A stretch of DNA of 49,320 nt from CAZCBJ01 sp964496705. GTDB taxonomy: Bacteria; Chloroflexota; Anaerolineae; Anaerolineales; Anaerolineaceae. The notes under the pieces were generated by a model, which was not told where the DNA came from, ran no database searches, and saw only the letters and a program-made list of their open reading frames with translations. Below, in pieces: positions 17,201 through 24,219 of the stretch. Made by a program: the position numbers and the translations under genes. Where the stretch lies: the NCBI GenBank assembly GCA_964496705.1, contig CAZCBJ010000005.1, positions 1-49,320 of the forward strand, given 5' to 3'. How positions within the stretch are numbered: position 1 is the first letter of the stretch; every line of letters starts with the position of its first letter.

Positions 17201-17765
17201 CCTGGAGCAAGACCCGGCAAGCTCAGCCACGCTGAGCAACCTGTATCACCTGGGAGTATCACTGATCGTAGCCGGCAGCCGGGATGAAGGTGAAATCCTG
17301 GTGGAGCAGGCGCTGGAGCTTGCCGAAAGCGCCGGTCTGACCACCTTGCGCTTATATGGTCAGGTAGAAAAACTGATCGCCCTTGCAACCCATCTGCCGC
17401 TGGAAGCGCTGCTCGAACAGATCTGTAACCTGCAAGTTGAAGCCGCTGAACGCCAGATCACCGAAATTGAAACCGCCGTCGAGCTGCTGCTGGCGCAGGC
17501 TGCCCTGCGGCAGGAGCAGACCGGGCAGGCGTTTCAACGTGCGCAGGACGGGCTGGAAGCCGCGCTTCAGATGAGCAACCCCTGGCTGGCACTGCACGGC
17601 TGCCAGATTTTGGCAGCCGTCCACGGCAAGCAGAGCGCCGCCGGAGCGGCTGCCCGGGAGCGCGCAGCGCGTATCCTGGAAAAGATGCGCCTGCATGCCC
17701 GCAGCGCGGAAATACAGCCCCTCTTTGAGACATTTGCAGGCGCGGTTTTGGGCGAACTGGCTTGA
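14259..17765 (+). CDS. BTAD-type transcriptional activator with AAA/STAND ATPase and TPR repeats
   Basis: A 1168-residue SARP-like regulator. Residues about 1-95 form a winged-helix DNA-binding domain (ISLLGPPSITW through RLNISK), and residues about 96-250 the bacterial transcriptional activation (BTAD) helical domain. An ATPase of the AAA_16/STAND class begins at PFVGRKNELEQLRRAY, with Walker A FGESGAGKTRL (about 299-309) and Walker B LLLFLDDAQWSDENS. The C-terminal half (about 680-1160) is a chain of TPR-like helical repeats, expected to sense a ligand or partner. Such proteins are abundant in Chloroflexota and Actinobacteria. The gene starts 4 bases after recN, so it may be cotranscribed with that DNA-repair gene. 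Its ligand and targets are unknown. Confidence 0.9.
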   Translation: MMEILRISLLGPPSITWQDQEVRILRRLQRSLLYYLALHPKGFNREVLALAIWPDAMDNRKHLREALSRLRADLPAGEFLLADRAQVRLNISKIYVDAIEYQELAQQTRLIARNTPPHTALPEAIYQQMNKADALWRAPHFLAGANLGDQGEMDDWLINYGKTLELTHLNQLERLARHHIASGDMEAALRRLRSALEIDDLHPELHYSYLTLLMSLEQRREALEHCSRLERLSRRGDFEMPEDLLNLCVSLHEQSSVDCQKFHPLWPTWLTTQVPFVGRKNELEQLRRAYQRGGMAVVFGESGAGKTRLVYHLYHDLSPSPRLLLAPARSMESSLPFQPLIDMLRHAILPEEWQKLNRVWVVQILRLMPELATQRQDVQNVPEDTPSEARNLIFEAIHQILIIAAENKRLLLFLDDAQWSDENSLMALAYLLKRNFFEQKGLLILAARSEDRNPALDALTSNPQIANIEKISLQPWSLAEVKEFIQHTVGQAPSEEVVQRMAEETGSNPLFLLETLRAMMEYFPNLNLQNNLRHIPLARNFHQTVRSRIQSLRQHTRQVLTAAAFLDRPFGVDLLEAAAQQPAEVVVQALEELAAAHLIRPIAGDDGQFTYGFIHDKLREIVLLELSQARQRLLHQRVARAMESQPDIGDESRAAIIAQHYHAGGEYPAAFAAWLRAGEAAYRRFSYKRTCAAFQQAQQILERNGASISDEGVYQLYSSWGEAAEDTGDSDVLHALGRSLQQVGEERRNPLLAGAALGYIGCAQFIQNDFGQAGETLQQALIFLEQASNPREWTAVNTRIALVLAQGNRIPEAIQVLSQAIELGQGASDAITLRRLANAEYLLALLTTLAVNPKQGYELALRGIQSCQKIFYTYGSLRMLTIQATGLVFQGRYAEALDIAQKALRTAEAAQHGRLTGQALQLMGWSCMQMGRIDEAWEHINAARRQDPMYAEVVVGSQHLLGRLYHNLRAYPQAIGTFRHSLEQDPASSATLSNLYHLGVSLIVAGSRDEGEILVEQALELAESAGLTTLRLYGQVEKLIALATHLPLEALLEQICNLQVEAAERQITEIETAVELLLAQAALRQEQTGQAFQRAQDGLEAALQMSNPWLALHGCQILAAVHGKQSAAGAAARERAARILEKMRLHARSAEIQPLFETFAGAVLGELA

Positions 17766-17788
17766 TTTTGGCAACCATGGCAACGTTT

Positions 17789-17821
17789 TTGCAACGTTTA
17801 TGCATTAGACTAACGTTAGTC
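17789..17821 (+). promoter_or_regulatory. Promoter-operator with a 14-bp palindrome
   Basis: The perfect palindrome GACTAACGTTAGTC (17808-17821) overlaps a possible -10 TAACGT (17811-17816), which is 16 bp from a possible -35 TTGCAA (17789-17794). The element has the form of a TetR-type operator and ends three bases before an ATG. It lies between two convergent genes, where no promoter is needed for either neighbour. Confidence 0.4.
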
Positions 17822-17823
17822 AC

Positions 17824-17883
17824 ATGCCATCCAGGCGCGGAACAAAAAGGGATACCGCGCAAGCCCGAACAGGCCGTTTGTGA
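17824..17883 (+). pseudogene. Possible remnant of a TetR-family regulator start
   Basis: A 19-codon frame, MPSRRGTKRDTAQARTGRL, begins 7 bases after the possible -10 box. The basic Arg/Lys-rich opening resembles the N-terminal arm of TetR-family regulators, which normally runs into helix 1 of the DNA-binding domain. Here it stops inside the terminator hairpin and nothing of the rest of a tetR gene follows. It may be a relic or a coincidental frame. Confidence 0.22.
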
Positions 17884-17916
17884 TAGGGGATGATCACAAG
17901 GGGCCTGTTTCTTTTA
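17868..17916. terminator. Bidirectional terminator between the BTAD regulator and mutS2
   Basis: AACAGGCC (17868-17875) pairs with GGCCTGTT (17902-17909), and an inner TTTGTGAT / ATCACAAG arm extends the stem. A TTTCTTTT run follows on the plus strand. It lies at the convergent ends of the two genes; the last stem bases run up to the mutS2 stop codon. Confidence 0.7.
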
Positions 17917-20307
17917 AGCCGCCTCAAGATGCACTACGGTGACGCCCTCGCCGCCCTCGCCGTCCTGACCGTTCTCCCAGCGTTTGACATGCGCATGGCT
18001 CTGCAGGGTTTCGCGAACCACCTGACGCAGGCGCCCGGTGCCTTTGCCGTGAATGATGCGCACAAAGGGCAGCCCGGCCAAGTAGGCTGACTCCAGGTAG
18101 CGGTCGAGTGCATCCAGCGCGTCCTCAGCCCGCTGACCGCGCAGGTCCAATTCCATACCCGGCGAAGGATAAAAGGGCGCATCCTTGACAGCCCTGGATT
18201 TCTTTTCAGTTTTCACCTTCGCCGCAGGCACGGGCGGGGGCGTTTCGGGCACTCCGCCGCGCTGGATATCCCCCAGACGCGCGCGCACGCGCAGCACGCC
18301 AATCTGTACCTCGGCATCCCCCTCGCCCAGCGCGGTCACCACGCCATCCATGTGCAGGGAGCGCACACGCACTTTTTCGCCCAGGCGCAGCACGCCGCTG
18401 ACCGATTCCTGGCGCTGCTGGCGTTGCACCGGCGCTTCCACCGCCTCCTGCAGCGTTTCGACGCGCTCCTGGATTGGCTTGAGCACCTCCAGCGGCTGAC
18501 GGGCGCGCAGCAGCGCGCGACGCAATTCCTCCACCTCGGCGCGCAGCTCGGCGGTTTCCTCCTCCGCCTGGCTGCGGGCTTCTTCCAATATTTTCAGGCG
18601 CTCGTCCTCAACCTTTTCCAGGCGGGCTGCCAGCTCGCCGCGCAGCTTCTCGGACTCAAACTTGGCCCGGTCAGCCGCGCCGCGCGCCTTGCGCGCCAGG
18701 TCGCGCTGGTGATGGATTTCATCCAGCATATTGTCAGCCTGCAGCGAATCGGGGTCAATCTCGGCGCGCGCCGATTCGATGATGTCTTTGGGCAGCCCCA
18801 ACCGCTCGGCGATCAACAGCGCATTCGAGCGCCCCGGCAGACCGATGGTCAGGTGGTATGTGGGGCGCAGCGACTTGACGTCAAACTCCATGCTGGCATT
18901 CACCACCCCGGTTGTGGCGTGGGCGTAGGTTTTCAGTTCCGGGTAGTGGGTGGCCACCAGACAGGTGATGCGCCGGTTGAGCAAATGCTCCAGCAGCGCG
19001 CGGGCCAGAACCGCCCCCTCCTGCGGGTCGGTGCCGGCGCCCAGCTCGTCCAGCAGCACCAGCGCGGTCGAATCGGCGCTGCCCAGGATGCGGATGATGT
19101 TGGAAATGTGCCCGGAAAAGGTGGACAGCGATTGCTCGATGGACTGCTCATCGCCGATGTCAGCGTACACGTTGCTGAACAGGCTGAGCGTCGAACCGGA
19201 TTGGGCGGGGATGTGCAGACCGGACTGTGCCATCATCACCATCAACCCGACGGTCTTCAATGTGACGGTCTTGCCGCCGGTGTTGGGTCCGGTGATGACC
19301 AGCGCAAAGGTTTGCTCGTCCAGGTCCACGTCAATCGGCACCACACGCTGCGGGTCAAGCAATGGGTGGCGGGCATGGTACAGCTTGACGGTGCTGCCGG
19401 GATGACCAGCCTGCTTGCGGAAGGGCACCAACAGCGGCTCGGCGGCGTGCAGGTCGTCGGCGTACTTGGCGCACATAAAGGCGAAATCCAGCTGAGCCAG
19501 CGAGGCGACCAGCGCCTCGATCTGCCCGGCGTGGATCCCGATCTGAGCCGAAAGCTCGGCCAGAATGCGCCGCTCTTCATCCCGTTCGGCCAGTTGCATC
19601 TCGTGCCAGCGGTTGTTCAGCTCAACGATCACCAGCGGCTCCACAAAGACGGTGGCGCCCGAAGCGGATTGGTCGTGCACAATCGAGCGCATCTGACCTT
19701 TGTACTCAGAGCGCAGCGGCAGCACGTAGCGCCCGTTGCGCTGGGTGATGATGGCTTCCTGCAGCATGGGCGCATTCTTGGGATCGTTCACCATGCGCTC
19801 GAGGCGGCTCATCAACCGCTCGTGGGCGATGCGCAGCTCGCGGCGGATGACCGCCAGGCGGTCGGAGGCGCTGTCCATGATTTCGCCCCGTTCGGAGATG
19901 GCGCGGGTGATGCCGTCCACGATTCCGCCGGGCGGAGTCAGGTTGGCGGCAATCAGCGCCAGGTTGGGGTAAGACAAAGTCAGTTTCTCGAAGGTGCGCG
20001 CCAGGCTGCGGGCCGAGATGAGCGTGTTCTTGACATCGTTCAGCTCCTGCGGCTGCAGAACGCCGCCGCGGCGGGCCAGGTCCGCCAGGGCGCGGATGTC
20101 GCTGACGCCGCCGACGCTGATCGTGTCATTGATGCTCAGCAGGCGGCGGGCCTCGCTGGTGAGCGCCAGGCGGCGCGTAACCTCATCGAAATCGTCGGTC
20201 GGGCGCAGGGCGCGCGCCAGCTCAGCCGAAGCGCTGAAAGCCGCGTAGCGCGCCAGGCGCTCCAGCAGCTTGGGAAATTCAAGGGTTAAGAGGGTTTTTT
20301 CGTCCAC
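17914..20307 (-). CDS. mutS2: Endonuclease MutS2
   Basis: A 797-residue MutS-family ATPase. The N-terminal MutS core leads to the Walker A motif TGPNTGGKTVTLKT (about residues 328-341), Walker B VLLDELGAGTDPQEGA and the downstream LVATHYPELK. A long coiled coil (about 510-640) and a KOW-like segment follow, then the C-terminal Smr domain with LDLRGQRAEDALDALD and IIHGKGTGRLR. The Smr domain is a nicking nuclease in characterised homologues. MutS2 limits homologous recombination and rescues collided ribosomes in different bacteria; which applies here cannot be told. Translation starts at GTG 20307. The gene is divergent from the FMN riboswitch. Confidence 0.97.
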   Translation of the reverse strand: MDEKTLLTLEFPKLLERLARYAAFSASAELARALRPTDDFDEVTRRLALTSEARRLLSINDTISVGGVSDIRALADLARRGGVLQPQELNDVKNTLISARSLARTFEKLTLSYPNLALIAANLTPPGGIVDGITRAISERGEIMDSASDRLAVIRRELRIAHERLMSRLERMVNDPKNAPMLQEAIITQRNGRYVLPLRSEYKGQMRSIVHDQSASGATVFVEPLVIVELNNRWHEMQLAERDEERRILAELSAQIGIHAGQIEALVASLAQLDFAFMCAKYADDLHAAEPLLVPFRKQAGHPGSTVKLYHARHPLLDPQRVVPIDVDLDEQTFALVITGPNTGGKTVTLKTVGLMVMMAQSGLHIPAQSGSTLSLFSNVYADIGDEQSIEQSLSTFSGHISNIIRILGSADSTALVLLDELGAGTDPQEGAVLARALLEHLLNRRITCLVATHYPELKTYAHATTGVVNASMEFDVKSLRPTYHLTIGLPGRSNALLIAERLGLPKDIIESARAEIDPDSLQADNMLDEIHHQRDLARKARGAADRAKFESEKLRGELAARLEKVEDERLKILEEARSQAEEETAELRAEVEELRRALLRARQPLEVLKPIQERVETLQEAVEAPVQRQQRQESVSGVLRLGEKVRVRSLHMDGVVTALGEGDAEVQIGVLRVRARLGDIQRGGVPETPPPVPAAKVKTEKKSRAVKDAPFYPSPGMELDLRGQRAEDALDALDRYLESAYLAGLPFVRIIHGKGTGRLRQVVRETLQSHAHVKRWENGQDGEGGEGVTVVHLEAA

Positions 20308-20313
20308 AACCTG

Positions 20314-20343
20314 TTGAGTCTACCATAATTAATCGGGTATAAT
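20314..20343 (+). promoter_or_regulatory. Promoter of the FMN riboswitch transcript
   Basis: TTGAGT at 20314-20319, an 18-bp spacer and TATAAT at 20338-20343 place the transcript start about 10 bases before the aptamer. Confidence 0.7.
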
Positions 20344-20361
20344 CATTGTGAAAATTCAAAC

Positions 20362-20475
20362 GATCCTTCGGGGCAGGGTGAAATTCCCGGCCGGTGGTGA
20401 AACCCCACGAGCGCGCAAGCGCACGAACCGGTGCAATTCCGGTGGCGACGGTACAGTCCGGATGAAAGAAGGATC
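20362..20475 (+). ncRNA. FMN riboswitch aptamer (RFN element)
   Basis: The closing stem P1 is GATCCTTC (20362-20369) with GAAGGATC (20468-20475). Between them are the conserved RFN blocks GGGGCAGGGTGAAATTCCC, GGTGGTGAAACCCCACGAGC, GAACCGGTGCAATTCCGGT and GGCGACGGTACAGTCCGGAT in the canonical order. The element binds FMN and normally represses riboflavin synthesis or uptake genes. Here it precedes a three-gene ABC importer. Confidence 0.97.
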
Positions 20476-20509
20476 CAGGCATTCTCAAGATGGCTGCCTG
20501 ATCGCTGCG

Positions 20510-20538
20510 CCCCGAGGGATGAACACCGCGGGGTTTTT
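20510..20538 (+). terminator. Riboswitch expression platform: terminator enclosing the start codon
   Basis: CCCCG (20510-20514) pairs with CGGGG (20529-20533), followed by TTTTT. The likely permease start ATG (20519-20521) and its GAGG lie in the loop, so the same hairpin could stop transcription and hide the start. A second stem, CAGGCA (20476-20481) with TGCCTG (20495-20500), sits between aptamer and terminator. Confidence 0.75.
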
Positions 20539-21346
20539 GTTGCGCAAACCATCCTTATCCATCCCATTATCCAAACTTCGCCGGCTGCCGCCGTCCTGGA
20601 CGCTGCTCCCCTCGCTGCTGGCTGCGCTGATCCTTTGGCTGGCGGCGGCGCGCCTGGCAGATCTGCCGAGCTTCATCCTGCCCTCGCCCGGGCAGGTGGC
20701 GGCGCGCTTCGCCCAGGCGCTGAGCGACGGCACACTGCTGCGCCACACCTCGGCGACACTGATTGAGGTGCTTGCCGGGCTGGCAGCCGGCGCGCTGCTG
20801 GCGGTCCTGCTGGGCTACCTGCTGGCGCGCTCGCCGCTGCTGGAGCGGCTGCTGGCGCCCTACCTGGTGGCCAGCCAGGCCATCCCGGTGGTGGCCATCG
20901 CCCCGCTGCTGGTGATCTGGTTCGGTCCGGGCATTTTCTCCAAGATACTGATCTGCGCGCTGATCGTGTTCTTCCCGGTGCTGGTCAACACGGTGGTGGG
21001 GCTGCGGGCGGTGCCGGAGAACCTGCGCGATCTGATGCGCTCGCTGCGCGCCACGCGCGCCCAGACGCTGCGCTATCTGGAAATCCCGGCTGCCCTGCCC
21101 GTGCTGCTGGGCGGGCTGCGCATCGGGGCGACGCTGTCGGTGATCGGCGCGGTGGTGGGCGAGTTCGTCGGCGCGGACCGCGGACTGGGCTTCCTGATCA
21201 ACGTGGGACGCGGCCAGTACGACACCGCGCTGGTCTTCGCCGCCATCTTCACCCTGGTGACGATGGCCCTGGCACTGTACGGCTGCGTGGTGCTGTTGGA
21301 GCGCAGGCTGCTGGCCTGGCAGCGCAGAGGAGACGAAATCCAATAG
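20519..21346 (+). CDS. ribX: ABC transporter permease, RibX-like (riboflavin uptake)
   Basis: A 275-residue permease of the SsuC/ThiX class with about six membrane helices. The C-terminal half has the binding-protein-dependent transport signature around LPVLLGGLRIGATLSVIGAVVGE, including the EAA-type loop that contacts the ATPase. The frame stays open upstream to 20348, but that part is the riboswitch, so translation must start later; ATG 20519 is the first good candidate. The FMN riboswitch in front and the NMT1-like binding protein behind match the RibXY riboflavin importer predicted in Chloroflexota. Substrate assignment therefore rests on regulation and context rather than on the permease sequence. 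Confidence 0.85.
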   Translation: MNTAGFLLRKPSLSIPLSKLRRLPPSWTLLPSLLAALILWLAAARLADLPSFILPSPGQVAARFAQALSDGTLLRHTSATLIEVLAGLAAGALLAVLLGYLLARSPLLERLLAPYLVASQAIPVVAIAPLLVIWFGPGIFSKILICALIVFFPVLVNTVVGLRAVPENLRDLMRSLRATRAQTLRYLEIPAALPVLLGGLRIGATLSVIGAVVGEFVGADRGLGFLINVGRGQYDTALVFAAIFTLVTMALALYGCVVLLERRLLAWQRRGDEIQ

Positions 21347-21410
21347 ACTTGCCCCTTCCACATCGGAAGTGGGTGGCTGAAAAAGAAAATTCTATCGACA
21401 GGTGAACCAA

Positions 21411-22400
21411 ATGAAAAAATATGCAATATTCCTCCTGATCCTTTTGACCGCCTGCGCGGTTCCCCCCTCCCCCCGCACGACGGCCACCGCCGGCTTGACG
21501 CCGGTGCGCGTGCCGGTTGGCTATATTCCCAACGTGCAATTTGCACCGTTCTATGTGGGCATGGAGAAGGGTTATTTCCGGGACGCCGGGCTGGACGTGA
21601 GCCTGGACTACAGCATGGAGAATGACAACGTGGCCTTGTTGGGCGCCGGGCAGTTGTCCTTCGCGGTGGTCTCCGGCGAGCAGGTGCTGCTCGGTCGAGC
21701 CCAGGGCTTGCCGGTGGTGTACGTAGCCGCCTGGTACGGGCAGTTCCCGGTGGGGGTGACCGCGCTGGCGGAGAGCGGCATCCTATCGCCGGCTGATTTG
21801 AAGGGCAAGACCATCGGCCTGCCGGGCACCTTCGGCGCCAGCTATATCGGTTTCCGTGCGCTGCTGGACGCGGCCGGGCTGGAAGAGAAGGATGTGAGAC
21901 TCGATTCCATCGGCTTCACCCAGGTGGAGGCGCTGGCCACGCGCAAGGACCAGGCGGTGGTGGTGTACGTAGCCAACGAGCCCGTGCAGCTCAAGGCGCG
22001 CGGCTACGAGGTGACCACGCTGTGGGTCTCCGATCATGTTGAACTGGTGGCCAATGGGCTGGTCACCAACGAAAAGACGCTGCGTGAAAATCCCGAGTTG
22101 GTGCGGCGCATGGTGGGCGCGATGCTGCAGAGCATCCAGTACACCGCCGCTCATCCGGATGAGGCGTACGAAATCAGCAAGAAGTACGTCGAAAACCTGG
22201 CTCAGGCGGATCAGGCAGTGCAGAAGGCCGTGCTGGCCGCTTCCATCCAACTCTGGCAGCTTGACCCACCCGGATTCTCGGATGCGCAGGCCTGGGAGAA
22301 CATGCAAAACATCCTGCTGAAGATGGGGCTGCTCAAACAACCCCTCGATCTGAAAGCCGCATATCGCAACGACCTGCTGCCTTCAGCCAAAACGCCCTGA
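21411..22400 (+). CDS. ribY: ABC transporter substrate-binding lipoprotein, RibY-like (NMT1/THI5 family)
   Basis: A 329-residue lipoprotein. The signal MKKYAIFLLILLTAC ends in a lipobox cysteine. The mature part is an NMT1/THI5-like periplasmic-binding fold, with GYIPNVQFAPFYVGMEKGYF at its start, DAGLDVSLDYS, and GKTIGLPGTFGASYIGFRAL in the hinge region. Relatives bind thiamine precursors, sulfonates or riboflavin; the FMN riboswitch points to riboflavin. ATG 21411 is preferred over GTG 21402 because AGGTG lies six bases before it. The stop overlaps the next start as TGATG, so the ATPase is coupled. Confidence 0.87.
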   Translation: MKKYAIFLLILLTACAVPPSPRTTATAGLTPVRVPVGYIPNVQFAPFYVGMEKGYFRDAGLDVSLDYSMENDNVALLGAGQLSFAVVSGEQVLLGRAQGLPVVYVAAWYGQFPVGVTALAESGILSPADLKGKTIGLPGTFGASYIGFRALLDAAGLEEKDVRLDSIGFTQVEALATRKDQAVVVYVANEPVQLKARGYEVTTLWVSDHVELVANGLVTNEKTLRENPELVRRMVGAMLQSIQYTAAHPDEAYEISKKYVENLAQADQAVQKAVLAASIQLWQLDPPGFSDAQAWENMQNILLKMGLLKQPLDLKAAYRNDLLPSAKTP

Positions 22401-23140
22401 TGAGCCACGTTGTCGAGATTCAGGATCTGGGCATCACCTACCCTGACCGCAATGGCGGGCTGGAAGCGCTGCGCCGGGTGTCCTTTTCGGTCGCGCGGCA
22501 GGAATTCGTTTGCGTGCTGGGACCGTCCGGCAGCGGGAAAAGCTCGCTGCTCAAGGCGCTGGCCGGGCTGATCGCGCCCAACCGCGGCGAAATCCGCTTC
22601 CCCACCGCGCAGCGCCCGTGCATTGCGCTGGTATTTCAACAGGCCAACCTGATGCCCTGGCGCACGGCGTTGGAAAACATCACCCTGCCGTTGGAATTGC
22701 AGGGCGCGGAGCGCGAAAGCGCGCACAGGCAGGCGCGCGAATGGATGGCGCTGACCGGGCTGGCCGGCTTTGAAGACGCCTGGCCGGGCGATCTGTCGGG
22801 CGGGATGGCGCAGCGGGTGGCCATCGCTCGCGCGCTGATCCAGAACCCCGACCTGCTGCTGCTGGATGAACCCTTCGGCTCGCTGGACGCGCTGACCCGC
22901 GAACGCATGGCCGACGAGCTGCTCGGCCTGTGGCAGCAGCGGCGCACCACCGTGCTGATGGTGACCCACTCCATTTCCGAGGCGCTGCTGCTCTCCGACC
23001 GCGTGCTGGTGTTCACCCCGCGCCCGGGGCAAGTTTGCCTGGACATGACCGTAGAGCTGCCGCGTCCGCGCAGCCAGGATATGCGCTACACGCCCGAATT
23101 TGGCGACATGGCGCGCAAGCTGCGCAGGGCTATTCACTAA
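22400..23140 (+). CDS. ABC transporter ATP-binding protein, third gene of the riboswitch operon
   Basis: A 246-residue nucleotide-binding subunit of the SsuB/TauB type. Walker A is GPSGSGKSS (about residues 40-48), the Q-loop region is LVFQQANLMPWRT, the signature is LSGGMAQRVAIARAL (about 132-146), Walker B is LLLLDEPFGSLD and the switch His is in VTHSISEA. It powers the RibX-like permease. Its ATG overlaps the binding-protein stop by one base. Its own stop shares bases with the stop of holB on the opposite strand (CTAA at 23137-23140). Confidence 0.92.
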   Translation: MSHVVEIQDLGITYPDRNGGLEALRRVSFSVARQEFVCVLGPSGSGKSSLLKALAGLIAPNRGEIRFPTAQRPCIALVFQQANLMPWRTALENITLPLELQGAERESAHRQAREWMALTGLAGFEDAWPGDLSGGMAQRVAIARALIQNPDLLLLDEPFGSLDALTRERMADELLGLWQQRRTTVLMVTHSISEALLLSDRVLVFTPRPGQVCLDMTVELPRPRSQDMRYTPEFGDMARKLRRAIH

Positions 23141-24165
23141 AAAAGAAACATTTCTCGTTCGAAGGGCCAGGCGAGCAGCAGCCCATCCAGCACAAGCTGC
23201 GGGGTGACATTCGCCTCCAGTTGGGCTTGCGCCGCAGCAGCCGCGCGATTCAGGCTGCGCGCGCCGTCCAGGCCCACCCGCTGCGCCAGTCGTTGAATAT
23301 CGCCGGCGCGGTCGAGGTTGGTCTGGGGTGAATTCGCCCCGCTGGCTGCCAGGAGCACATCCCGCCACAAACTGCCCCAGATGGGGAAGGCCTCGTGCAG
23401 AATCTGGCGCCGTTCGGCTGTCGGCTGGTTGCGCCTGCCCACCAATCCTTCGCTGTAGCGCAGACGCTCGCGGCGATTTCTCATCAGCAGATCCATTAAT
23501 TCGCCGATCCAGCGCTCGTGCAGCGCCAGCAGTTTATCGTCCGCCAGCAGGCGGCGGGCGTACCCCGGCCGCCCATTGGACAGGTGCGCCACGCGCGTTG
23601 CCTGCTCCACCGGACAAGCGAAACGCGCGGTCAGTTCGCCCGCCAGTCGCTCCACCGGCATCGGGCGCAGGCGCAGCACCTCGCAGCGCGAAGCGATGGT
23701 GGGCAGCACGTCTTCAGCCGACTCGACGGTCAGCAGCAAGATTGCGCGCGGCGGCGCCTCCTCCAGCGTCTTGAGCAGCGCGTTCTGCGCGCTGGCGCTG
23801 GCGCGGGCGAAGTCGAGCAGCAGGGCCACGCGGTAGCGCGCCTGCAGCGGCGCCAGCGACAGGCTGTGCTGCAAAGCGCGCACCTGGTCGATGAGGATTT
23901 CGGTCTTGTCGGGCAGCAGGGAGACCACGCTCAGGTCAGCCTGCTGCATGCGCTCGATCTGGCGGCAGAGGATGCAGGCGCCGCACATTTCCCCGGGCGC
24001 TGGCGGCTGGAGGCAGTTCAGCGCCTGAGCCAGGCGCAGCGCCAGGCTGCGCCGCCCCACCCCCGCCGGACCGCTGAACAGGTAAGCCTGGCGCACCGCG
24101 CCGCGCGCGATGTGCTGCTGAAGCATGTGCGCCGCCCATTCGTGACCGAGGATGTCCCATTGCAT
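23137..24165 (-). CDS. holB: DNA polymerase III, delta' subunit
   Basis: A 342-residue clamp-loader subunit of the AAA+ class. It begins with ILGHEWAAHMLQQHI, the standard opening for this family. A degenerate P-loop follows, GPAGVGRRSLA, with Arg at the usual catalytic Lys position; loss of ATPase function is normal for delta'. A zinc module follows with cysteines in NCLQ and MCGACILC. The SRC motif is present in TIASRC, preceded by NALLKTLEEAP. It loads the beta clamp together with DnaX and HolA, which are not in the window. A TACAAT box ends 7 bases before the ATG (24173-24178 on the minus strand), so the transcript is probably leaderless, divergent from pcrA. Confidence 0.93.
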   Translation of the reverse strand: MQWDILGHEWAAHMLQQHIARGAVRQAYLFSGPAGVGRRSLALRLAQALNCLQPPAPGEMCGACILCRQIERMQQADLSVVSLLPDKTEILIDQVRALQHSLSLAPLQARYRVALLLDFARASASAQNALLKTLEEAPPRAILLLTVESAEDVLPTIASRCEVLRLRPMPVERLAGELTARFACPVEQATRVAHLSNGRPGYARRLLADDKLLALHERWIGELMDLLMRNRRERLRYSEGLVGRRNQPTAERRQILHEAFPIWGSLWRDVLLAASGANSPQTNLDRAGDIQRLAQRVGLDGARSLNRAAAAAQAQLEANVTPQLVLDGLLLAWPFEREMFLF

Positions 24166-24172
24166 GCCTGAG

Positions 24173-24210
24173 ATTGTAGCACAAATCTCCCCCGGGTCTT
24201 ATGGTACAAT
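24173..24210. promoter_or_regulatory. Divergent -10 boxes of holB and pcrA
   Basis: TACAAT on the minus strand (complement of 24173-24178) ends 7 bases before the holB start. TACAAT on the plus strand (24205-24210) ends 9 bases before the pcrA start. Both imply leaderless transcripts from a 54-base intergenic region. Confidence 0.55.
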
Positions 24211-24219
24211 CACCGCGCG

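Noticed and set aside
18352..20289. A 645-codon open frame on the plus strand opposite mutS2
   Set aside because: It is the antisense shadow of a high-GC gene: Gln/His/Arg-rich, with no recognisable domain, while the minus strand encodes a complete MutS2.
20348..20518. N-terminal extension of the permease from GTG 20348
   Set aside because: This part is the FMN aptamer and its expression platform; translating it would give a non-conserved Arg-rich peptide.
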